Assembly (NCBI RefSeq): GCF_009604405.1
Contig: NZ_WEGK01000007.1
Span: forward strand, 124,001 to 188,000
DNA length: 64,000 nucleotides
DNA from: Nocardia macrotermitis
GTDB lineage: Bacteria > Actinomycetota > Actinomycetes > Mycobacteriales > Mycobacteriaceae
Reading direction: 5' to 3'
Every line of letters begins with the position of its first letter. Position 1 is the stretch's first letter. This document shows positions 25,438 to 32,516 of this stretch, one piece after another. Position numbers and translations under genes: made by a program. The notes beneath the pieces are model-generated. The model did not search any database, was not told the DNA's origin, and was given only the letters and a program-made list of their open reading frames with translations.

Positions 25438-26296
25438 TCTCGGTGATCTCGCTGTCGGTCAGGAGTGGGCGTATCGCAAGCGGCAAGTCGACGAAACGAC
25501 TCGCGTCGAGATTGTGAAGATCGGCGCCGCGAAGCCCGCCCGAGTGCAGATCAAGTTCCTCGACGACGCACACGAGGGCCGCCAGGAATGGGTTCCACCG
25601 GCCCGGCTCAAGGTCCTATGGGCCAATGTCGACGAATGGCAGGCCCGGGAAAACCGGTGGGCGGCTGTCTATGCCGCGTCGGATCTCGAGGTGTGGGAAG
25701 ACCATGCGTGGTACATGGTGTTCGACTATCTCCGCATTCGTAACGTGCCGCTGGTCGCGGAGCTCGATTACTTCGGCACTGCCGGTGTACTGGGTATTTC
25801 AGATGTCGACGCTCTCATCGCCGGACTCGAGCTCGAGCCGGAGATGCTAAGCGATCCGGTTTCCTTCGTCGATTCGGATGGCACGCTGGTCGTTCCATGG
25901 GCGGTGGCTCAGGTCATTGTGCGTCGCTTAGCCCAGAAGTATGCCGACCTGCTCCTGGCTGAGATGGATGCCCACGAACGCACCAGACGACAACAGAACC
26001 GTTTCGGACACCAGAGCGGAAAGCACTGGATAAGCGCTGAAATCTGCGCCCGGGTCGACGCTGAGATGGAGGTGGAATACGGGCCCGCCCGGGAGCTGGT
26101 GCGGCAGTGGTGCGGTACGGAAGCTGTCGACCGGTACGACGAACTGCTCGCCCTGCGGGAGGAGGTTGTCCGGCTCGGCGGACTCATCGAGCGTGCGGTC
26201 ACCGTGCTGCGACGGGCCGACCGCCGCGAAGCGGACGCCATCGAGCGGGAACTCGGAGTGCCCGTGGGAACCCTGCAGCACAGACAGGAGCAATAG
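25427..26296 (+). CDS. Unknown partner of the primase-helicase
   Basis: A 289-residue protein I cannot assign to a named family. The first 65 residues (VGQEWAYRKRQVDETTRVEI, then PARVQIKFLDD and EWVPPARLKVLW) look like a small beta-rich, Tudor/KOW-like module. The middle has a hydrophobic helical part, and the C-terminal third (from about 175) is long amphipathic helices rich in Glu and Arg. There are no membrane segments and no nuclease motif. The ATG at 25427 has GAGGAG upstream and lies inside the primase-helicase gene, so the two are coupled. A nucleic-acid-binding or regulatory subunit is inferred from context only. Confidence 0.7.
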   Translation: MPRDLGDLAVGQEWAYRKRQVDETTRVEIVKIGAAKPARVQIKFLDDAHEGRQEWVPPARLKVLWANVDEWQARENRWAAVYAASDLEVWEDHAWYMVFDYLRIRNVPLVAELDYFGTAGVLGISDVDALIAGLELEPEMLSDPVSFVDSDGTLVVPWAVAQVIVRRLAQKYADLLLAEMDAHERTRRQQNRFGHQSGKHWISAEICARVDAEMEVEYGPARELVRQWCGTEAVDRYDELLALREEVVRLGGLIERAVTVLRRADRREADAIERELGVPVGTLQHRQEQ

Positions 26297-26311
26297 AGCG
26301 CCACTGCCCAG

Positions 26312-27778
26312 TCACGGTTGGTATGGGGTCATCCCCTGTGGCAGATACGGCCGCAGGTCTTCCGGTCGCGGCTCGCACTGCGCCGGCGCTGATGGCCCAC
26401 GAACCACGGGATCGATCCGATCGGCGTAGTCGCGGCACCATGCCATCCATTCGCCCCGATCCGCTGAGTCCACGTTACGGACTGGGTCGGCTTCACACGC
26501 CTCGCAGAATCGGCGAATCCGAGCCGCCTTCTCCCAATCGCTGAGCTGGGAATTCAGGGCCGCAATGCGCCGATCCTCCTGGAACTGGCTGCCAGCACGG
26601 TCCATGGCAACTTCCCACGCCTGTTGCTTCTGCTGCTTCCTGTGCTCGATTTCAGCCTTACGTTCGCGTTCGGCCCGAGCACTCGACTCAAGTTCAGCGA
26701 GGATTGCCGGCAACTTGTCCTCGATGGTCCAGGCTTTGCGGTCGGCCCAATTGCGGCGACTCCAGCGAGAGTAGATCAGCGCGACCGCCAATCGCCCGTT
26801 CGGCGCCACGCGTGTCTCAGCCTGAAAACGTTGCCAGGCATACGTTTTCAGGCCAGCGAGCTCATCCTGTGTCGGAAGGACATCGCGCTTCTCGGTCTCC
26901 TCGGTAACAGTCAGGTGATACTCCTGGCCCTCGACAGCGATGACGATGCCATTCCTTTTGTTGGGCGACCAATCCACAGCGAAGTCGCGGACCGTACATT
27001 CGGTCAGGAATACATGGAGAAATCTGAGCACCCGCGGAATCAGTAGTTCGGATACCACGAAGGCAGCATTAGGATTCTCGAGAGACGCCAATAACGGATG
27101 CAACTCGGCGATGGAGTCGGGCGCCATGCTTTCGGTGGTTGCCTCAATCGGCCGCTTCGCGTTCGGGTGGACGCCCTGGACCAGCACGATCTGCAAATCA
27201 TTCCGGCCATAACGAAACTTCTCGACCCGGCAACCAGCTGGAATCATTTTGTGGCGCTTGGCAAAGTCCACAACTTTCCGCCATTCAGCGCGCACGGACT
27301 CGTCTGGCTGACGAACGATCACCCGCTTGCTAGTGATCAGCTCATCAATCAGCTTTTGGGCTGCCGCACGTCGTTCCACCGATATCCGAGCCGTAGTGTC
27401 CGGTGGTGGCCGACGCGAGGTAACCGACTCCGGGTCACGATGCTTCTCCGACTCGGCGGGACTCGCGTTGTGGACGACCGCTGAACGGGTTGGCATACCG
27501 CCGACTTGCAGCCGATGTGCTCGTTTCCGTGCAGACTTCCGAGACACCCAGTGGTCATCCGGATATCTGCCGTACTCCAAGTAGTACCTGCCAGCATCGG
27601 TGACCTCGGCACGCCACCCGCCGCCCTTCTTTGACAGCGCCACCAAACCACGCCACTCCAGCGCTTTCGCCGTCACCTTGTGGCCGTTGCCGGTCATCAC
27701 GCCGTCCGGGCACCCGTCAGACACCCAGCGCAGGACATCGCACTGTGTCTGATTGATCGAATCGGTACGCGCCACCAC
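26312..27778 (-). CDS. Unknown protein with N-terminal winged-helix-like region
   Basis: About 488 residues, family not recognised. The N-terminus (QTQCDVLRWVSDG, VTAKALEWRGLVALSKKGGG, VTDAGRYYLEYG) looks like a small winged helix. A Ser/Arg/Pro-rich linker (residues about 85-130) follows, then a mixed domain and a strongly charged helical segment (ERERKAEIEHRKQQKQQ, about 375-410). The start is uncertain: GTG 27778 has AAGG eight bases upstream; TTG 27784 and GTG 27775 are alternatives. Base composition is somewhat less GC-rich than the neighbours. It converges on the primase-helicase pair and is divergent from AbiEii-type module copy 2. Confidence 0.65.
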   Translation of the reverse strand: MVARTDSINQTQCDVLRWVSDGCPDGVMTGNGHKVTAKALEWRGLVALSKKGGGWRAEVTDAGRYYLEYGRYPDDHWVSRKSARKRAHRLQVGGMPTRSAVVHNASPAESEKHRDPESVTSRRPPPDTTARISVERRAAAQKLIDELITSKRVIVRQPDESVRAEWRKVVDFAKRHKMIPAGCRVEKFRYGRNDLQIVLVQGVHPNAKRPIEATTESMAPDSIAELHPLLASLENPNAAFVVSELLIPRVLRFLHVFLTECTVRDFAVDWSPNKRNGIVIAVEGQEYHLTVTEETEKRDVLPTQDELAGLKTYAWQRFQAETRVAPNGRLAVALIYSRWSRRNWADRKAWTIEDKLPAILAELESSARAERERKAEIEHRKQQKQQAWEVAMDRAGSQFQEDRRIAALNSQLSDWEKAARIRRFCEACEADPVRNVDSADRGEWMAWCRDYADRIDPVVRGPSAPAQCEPRPEDLRPYLPQGMTPYQP

Positions 27779-27903
27779 AACCAAAGCCTTGCACGAGAAC
27801 CCACTGCTCGGAGGCGAACTCGCAGCCAGCGCTGAACCCCGGACGGTGCCACTCCTGGACTTCGTCGACAGCGTCGCAACACTGCGTGTGATCGCACCGT
27901 CGG

Positions 27904-27932
27904 TTTACCTGCGCAGGCGTCTGCGGCACACT
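27904..27932 (+). promoter_or_regulatory. Promoter of AbiEii-type module, copy 2 (leaderless)
   Basis: TTTACC at 27904-27909 and CACACT at 27927-27932, spaced by 17 bases, with ATG 27939 beginning six bases later. Boxes, spacing and the GGCACACT context are conserved in copy 1, although other bases of the region have drifted. Confidence 0.55.
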
Positions 27933-27938
27933 GTGAGC

Positions 27939-28268
27939 ATGTCCGAGCGCATCTCGACACCGTTCAGCTTTGCCGAGGTAAAGCCCTATGAGGTCGTCGA
28001 CTCCCTGGCCGAGCTACACGGCCCGGAACACGGAGTACTGAGCCTCCCGGTCGAGCTGGCCTGGGGCGGTCGAACCGAGTTCGACCTCGACGACGACTAC
28101 GATCGGACCGCCGCGTACAAGATCGTCCTAGAAGAAGGCACCAACAGGCAGCTGCGGGAGTTGGTCAGTGGACGGTTGCTCGCTGCGATCTGGTCCCAGA
28201 TGCGGCCCGCCCGGCCGGTTCGCGCCCTGTGGGAACAACACTTCCCAGAACTGCGGGCCGCCGCCTGA
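27939..28268 (+). CDS. Partner (putative antitoxin) of nucleotidyltransferase module, copy 2
   Basis: A 109-residue protein, the close twin of the one at 19048, with the same length and the same blocks (PFSFAEVKPYEVVDSLAELH, WGGRTEFDLDDDYDRTAAY, LRELVSGRLLAAIW). Its stop codon overlaps the ATG of the nucleotidyltransferase (TGATG), so the two are translated together. No family is known to me; the antitoxin role rests on position. Confidence 0.75.
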   Translation: MSERISTPFSFAEVKPYEVVDSLAELHGPEHGVLSLPVELAWGGRTEFDLDDDYDRTAAYKIVLEEGTNRQLRELVSGRLLAAIWSQMRPARPVRALWEQHFPELRAAA

Positions 28269-28900
28269 TGGACCCCTGCCAACACGAACTCGCACGCATC
28301 GCACTCGATATCGTCGGTAACCGCGGATTCGTCCTCGGCGGCGGCCACGCCGTCGCCCTGCACGGCATGGGCTCACGGCCATCAGAGGACGTCGACCTGT
28401 TCTCCGACATCCGCGGCACCCCAGGCGAAGTCGCCGACGACGTGATCTCCGCATTCGAAGATGCCAGGCTTTCCGTCGATGTCGTGCGACGCACCCCCGA
28501 CCTGGTCCAGATGACAGTCACCTTTCCGGACGGGCACTCCGGCAAAGTCGACCTCGGCGTCTTCTGGCGCGCCCGGTCCCCCGTGATCCTGGAGGTAGGC
28601 CCCGTCCTACACCCCGACGACGCAGTCGCCGGCAAAATGGACGCCCTGTTCAACCGATGGGCACCGCGGGACTACCTCGACATCGACGCTATCCTGGTCA
28701 GCGGACGCTACACCCGTGAACAACTGCTCGCGATCGCCACCGAACACAACCCCGGATTCGACCCGAACATGTTCGCCGAGTCGCTGTCGTACCTGCATCG
28801 GATGCCCGACCGAGACTTCACACCCTACGAAGTCACCACGGCCGCCGTCACAGCGATGCGACAACGCTTCGCCGACTGGGAACAACAGCTGACCGACTGA
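28268..28900 (+). CDS. AbiEii-type nucleotidyltransferase (putative toxin), copy 2
   Basis: A 210-residue AbiEii/AbiGii-family nucleotidyltransferase-fold protein. It has the GG-x9-S-x-D-x-D type motif GGGHAVALHGMGSRPSEDVD (residues about 24-43), a further acidic strand region GKVDLGVFWRARSP (near 95) and the C-terminal DRDFTPYEVTT. It begins at an ATG overlapping the stop of its partner, whereas copy 1 has lost that ATG. Known relatives (AbiEii, MenT) modify tRNA or bind nucleotides and arrest growth; activity here is inferred. Confidence 0.85.
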   Translation: MDPCQHELARIALDIVGNRGFVLGGGHAVALHGMGSRPSEDVDLFSDIRGTPGEVADDVISAFEDARLSVDVVRRTPDLVQMTVTFPDGHSGKVDLGVFWRARSPVILEVGPVLHPDDAVAGKMDALFNRWAPRDYLDIDAILVSGRYTREQLLAIATEHNPGFDPNMFAESLSYLHRMPDRDFTPYEVTTAAVTAMRQRFADWEQQLTD

Positions 28901-29044
28901 CACCGACCCGATGCAGCCCGGTAGTCGACAGCGACCCTTGTGTACTGCGACGAGCCAATGAAAGCGGCTCGCCAACTTATACCTTTTGGTCGGTCTCCGG
29001 GCATGATCCAACCTGTCCGATGGCCACCATTTACGGAGGCGGAT

Positions 29045-29224
29045 ATGCCCAGACGCGAACACCGCTTGGTCGTTACCAGTGAACTCAGGGATCCTCCCGA
29101 TCTGCGAAGACTCAGCCGAGCAATCATCGCGATTGCCAGAGACATGGCCGGCGATGCCCACGACGGCGCCCAGAGCCAAACTGACACGGCGGCAGGCCCA
29201 CCCAAACGGACGGATCCGTCGTAA
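29045..29224 (+). CDS. Small conserved actinobacterial protein
   Basis: A 59-residue protein starting MPRREHRLVVTSELRDPPDL, then RRLSRAIIAIARD, and ending in a polar tail. Proteins of this size and pattern are common in Nocardia-like genomes, but no function is known to me. GGAGG sits five bases before the ATG, which argues for translation. It lies between AbiEii-type module copy 2 and the IS remnant. Confidence 0.55.
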   Translation: MPRREHRLVVTSELRDPPDLRRLSRAIIAIARDMAGDAHDGAQSQTDTAAGPPKRTDPS

Positions 29225-29344
29225 GAGTCGACACCCGGCACGAATAGCTCTTGCCACACTGACCACAACAGTGACCTTCAGCCTCAAGGACCCTGACGGG
29301 TTCGAACCGCTGGGGTCGCTATTACTGCAGCTCAGGGACAGAGT

Positions 29345-30360
29345 CACTGAGCCTTTCCGGGTGGCGGTCACTCGCCGACGGTTGCCAGGTGTGTGCTGAC
29401 GGCTGGATTGGGTTGGTATGCAACGAGAAACGCGGAACCCCTGGTAAGAAGTTAGGTCCTTCCAAAGATCAACTTCATAGAGGGCCGCGCCTGATGAGTG
29501 TGTCATACGTTGCCGTTCTTGCCATCCCGGAAGGGACCGGTCCTGGCCGTCGAGAGCTGGCTGGCTCGACGACGCCGCGAGCTGGGGACTCGGTGGCGGG
29601 CTCTGACGTGCATGGAACAGGCGGTTCACCGACGGCACCCGCGTCGAGCAGCTGGCTCTGGACAACGCGATCGGGCTGAGCACCTGTTACGACGCACTGC
29701 ACGAAGCGATCGACGTGATCGCCGACCGGGCGCCGTCGCTGCACGGCGCGCTGCTGGCCGCGAAAGCCGCGGGCTACGAACGCATCGGCGTGGATGGGAT
29801 GCTGGTCGAGACCGGCCGATGCGGCGAGCCCGGCCCGACGCCGGCGTCGGCGGGGAAGTCGGGACCCACACGTGCTCGTGTCGATTTGTGGTGGTCGGGA
29901 AAGCATCACGGGCACGGCGGGAACGTGCAGGTCGTGACCGCTCCGGACGGGTGGCCGCTGTGGACCTCGGCGGTGGTGCCGGGCCGCACGCACGACATCA
30001 CCGCGTTGCGGGCCGACGAGTACCTGGTGCCGGTGCTGTCGGTGTGGACCACTGATGACCGGAAAGTCCTGGCCGACCTGGGCTACGTGGGCGAGCCGGA
30101 TCTGCTGAGCACGGCGGCCAGGACACCCGCCGACGGTGAACTCACCGACGAGCAGAAGGAGGCGAACAAGGCCCATAACCGGGTGCGTTGCCTCGGCGAA
30201 CGCGGCAACGCCCTGCTCAAAGGCTTCAAGGCGCTGCGGCGAGTGAGCTTGTGCCCGTGGCGGATCGGCGCGATCGTCTCGGCTGCCCTGGTGTTGCTAC
30301 ACCATCGACACGCCAGGACCACGTAAACAACAACACGCCGCTACTCGGAAAGGCTCACTA
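29345..30360 (+). mobile_element. Decayed IS5-type insertion sequence
   Basis: Terminal inverted repeats of 23 bases (19 matching) lie at 29345-29367 and 30338-30360, sharing TGAGCCTTTCCG and GCGG. They enclose a DDE transposase gene that has lost its frame. The length of about 1.0 kb fits the IS5 group. I see no target-site duplication that I would trust. Confidence 0.7.
29494..30326 (+). pseudogene. IS5-family transposase, frameshifted
   Basis: Translation starts MSVSYVAVLAIPEGT, continues in another frame with VESWLARRRRELGTRWRALT, and then in a third as FTDGTRVEQLALDNAIGLS through to the end near LVLLHHRHAR. Two frameshifts near 29540 and 29615 thus break the gene. The DDE region is otherwise recognisable: IGVDGMLVET, VDLWWSGKHHGHGGNVQVV, LADLGYVGEPD and RCLGERGNALLKGFKALRRV. 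Confidence 0.75.
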
Positions 30361-30416
30361 TTCATGCAACGCTACACAAAGAATGGTGAGGCCTCTGACC
30401 TGCCATTTCCGTCGGG

Positions 30417-30488
30417 TGGGCGCAGAGGGGTTCGAACCCCCGACCGCTGGTGTGTAAAACCAGAGCTCTACCGCTGAGCTATACGCCC
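30417..30488 (-). tRNA. tRNA-Val (anticodon TAC)
   Basis: A 72-base gene folding into a full cloverleaf: acceptor GGGCGTA/TGCGCCC, D-arm AGCTCAGCGGTAGAGCT, anticodon arm CTGGT-TTTACAC-ACCAG, and T-arm GGGGTTCGAACCCC. The anticodon TAC reads Val GUA codons. CCA is not encoded. Its 3' end faces the accessory region on the left. Confidence 0.95.
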
Positions 30489-30534
30489 GGTACTCCGCGC
30501 GTAGGCGGAGTGGGTGGCCTGCTGGAGGCGCGGG

Positions 30535-30999
30535 TTATGAATCTAACGCAGAGAGGGCTTTCTCCCAAGCTGCCTGGTCACGGGGTTCGCCGGGGCCGTT
30601 CATCTCGGCGAAGCGGATGATGCCGGACTTGTCCACGACGAAGGTGCCGCGGTTGGCGAAGCCGGTTTTGTCGTTGAAGACGCCGTAGGTCTGGGCGACC
30701 GCGCCGTGGGGCCAGAAGTCGGACAGCAGGGGGAAGGTGTAGCCCTGTTCGGCGGCCCAGATCTTGTGGGTGGGCGGGGGGCCGACGGAGACCGCGAGGA
30801 TCTCGGCGTTGTCGTTCTGGAACTTGGGCAGCTCGTCCCGGACCTTGCACAGCTCACCCTGGCAGACGCCGGTGAAGGCGAGCGGATAGAACACGATCAG
30901 GACGTTCTTGCTGTCGCGGTAGTCGGACAGGCTGATGTCCTGGTTGTTCTGATCCTTCAGCGTGAAATCCGGTGCGGCCGTGCCTACTTCGAGTGGCAT
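30535..30999 (-). CDS. ahpE: Peroxiredoxin AhpE
   Basis: A 154-residue thiol peroxidase reducing hydroperoxides and peroxynitrite in the cytoplasm. It closely follows M. tuberculosis AhpE: PLAFTGVCQGEL with the peroxidatic Cys near residue 45, then SVGPPPTHKIWAAEQGYTFP and LLSDFWPHGAVAQ. A second Cys lies five residues after the first (C-x4-C), where the tuberculosis protein has Asp as I recall. That is the spacing of PrxQ/BCP enzymes and could give a resolving Cys. AGGAGG precedes ATG 30999. Its place beside the DUF3052 gene and aceE matches mycobacterial gene order. Confidence 0.93.
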   Translation of the reverse strand: MPLEVGTAAPDFTLKDQNNQDISLSDYRDSKNVLIVFYPLAFTGVCQGELCKVRDELPKFQNDNAEILAVSVGPPPTHKIWAAEQGYTFPLLSDFWPHGAVAQTYGVFNDKTGFANRGTFVVDKSGIIRFAEMNGPGEPRDQAAWEKALSALDS

Positions 31000-31101
31000 G
31001 CGCGAATCCTCCTGTCTGTGATGCGTTCTGTGCCGCGCGGCACGGGGTTCGCGCACCGGCCTGGCGAGCACCGACGGCGAAAACCCCTGCCGCGCCGCGA
31101 T

Positions 31102-31524
31102 TCAGCGCTGCTTGGAGGGCGTCTTGGGCTGGGTGAGCTTGATCCCGGTCCAGCTCCCGAGACTGACCGGCGTGGTGGAGGTCAATCCGGCCGGTGTCGC
31201 CGATTCGGCGATCTCACTGGGATCCACATGACCCGACTCCCCGGTCTTCGGGCACAGAACCCAGACGAAGCCGTCGTCGGCCAGCGGGCCGATCGCATCC
31301 ATCAGCTCGTCGACCAGGTCTCCATCCCCGTCACGCCACCACAGCAGGACGACATCGACGACCTCGTCGGTGTCCTCGTCCAGCATCTCGGAGCCACTCT
31401 CCTCCTCGATGGCTGCCCGCAGCTCGTCGTCGGTGTCCTCGTCCCAGCCCAGTTCCTGAACAACAAGCCCGGATGAAATACCGAGCTTCTGAGCATAGTT
31501 GTGCGCGTCCGCCGCGGCGACCAC
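31102..31524 (-). CDS. DUF3052 family protein (Rv2239c-like)
   Basis: A 140-residue acidic protein. Its first part (AQKLGISSGLVVQELGWDED) and central VVLLWWRDGDGDLVDELMDA with GFVWVLCPKTGESGHVDPSE fit DUF3052. The start is GTG 31524 with GAGGAGG upstream; an open frame extends 40 codons further but lacks a signal. The genomic position between ahpE and aceE equals that of Rv2239c. The function is unknown. Confidence 0.85.
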   Translation of the reverse strand: MVAAADAHNYAQKLGISSGLVVQELGWDEDTDDELRAAIEEESGSEMLDEDTDEVVDVVLLWWRDGDGDLVDELMDAIGPLADDGFVWVLCPKTGESGHVDPSEIAESATPAGLTSTTPVSLGSWTGIKLTQPKTPSKQR

Positions 31525-31720
31525 GGTGGTGTCCTCCTCAACTCCAGACAATAGGTAGTTGCAAGCGAACATGGTCCAGCGCCACAACGCAAGCCGATCC
31601 GCCCAAAATCTCGGCGAAATGTCGCGGGACAGTTCGTTGAGCATGTCCGGGAACGGCGTTTCCCCTCGTCTGGAACCGGGGCTGCCACTCCCGTGAAATC
31701 AGCAGGCCAAGAGCACTTCC

Positions 31721-32278
31721 TTACCTCGCGGAACAGGCATCGCGGGCCACGTTCAGGGCGTCGTTGACGCGTTTGCTGGCATCGTTGAGCGCGCCGACCG
31801 GAGCGGTGTAGGTCATCTTCCGCGACTCCGAGGCCAGGGCGCGCGCGGCGCTCACGTAGGCGGTGAACTTCTGCGACAGATCCGCGGGCAGGGCGTCACC
31901 GGCGGAATTCACCCGGCCCTCGACCGTCTTGGCGGCATCCTCGAGGGTCTGCGCCGCGGTATCCCGCTTGACGTCCTGATCGGGCGCGTTCGCGTCGTGG
32001 GCGTCGACGAACTCGTTGTACTTGGTGACCGCGACACTGGTCGTGCCCCGGAACGGCGTGCAGTTGTCACTGATCGCCTTCGCCTGCGCGGCCGCCTTCG
32101 CCGAGGAGGTGGCCGCCGCGGACGACGAGGCCATCTCCGTGCGATACGCCGAAGCCTCCACCTGGTTGGCGGTGGCGGTACCGTGGATGGAGCTCGAGCA
32201 GCCGGCCACCACCAGTCCCGTGCCGACCGCCAAGGTCGCGCACATCAGTCCGAACCCGCGTGGGTCCAGCAGCTTCAT
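31721..32278 (-). CDS. Putative lipoprotein (Rv2240c position)
   Basis: A 185-residue protein with a signal peptide and a clear lipobox (LVVAGCSSS, Cys near residue 27). A long Ala/Ser-rich, largely helical body follows, with two Cys (DNCTPF and ARDACSAR) that may form a disulfide. GGGAGG precedes ATG 32278. It is divergent from aceE with 238 bp between. The function is unknown; it is probably anchored outside the membrane. Confidence 0.75.
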   Translation of the reverse strand: MKLLDPRGFGLMCATLAVGTGLVVAGCSSSIHGTATANQVEASAYRTEMASSSAAATSSAKAAAQAKAISDNCTPFRGTTSVAVTKYNEFVDAHDANAPDQDVKRDTAAQTLEDAAKTVEGRVNSAGDALPADLSQKFTAYVSAARALASESRKMTYTAPVGALNDASKRVNDALNVARDACSAR

Positions 32279-32516
32279 CGTCCTCCCCGCTTCTCGACAT
32301 CGACTGTGTCCAAGGGCACTTATGAATGCAAATGTTGCCTCGTGCACGGTACTGGATTTCCGGCTGACATGATGACCGGGGACGCATCATCGGCAAGGAT
32401 GTGAGATGCGCCCCAATCCGTTCGCGTCGGATGGCCCGCTTACCAGCGCCAGCCTTCCGGGGATCTCCAGACCAGAGCCATCAGCTTGTCCACCCCCTGT
32501 ACGAGGAGCATTGATT

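Noticed and set aside
29290..29320. A tRNA-like T-arm sequence (GGGTTCGAACC) left of the IS remnant.
   Set aside because: No acceptor or anticodon arm surrounds it, and it shares only about ten bases with the tRNA-Val gene, too few for an attachment-site repeat.
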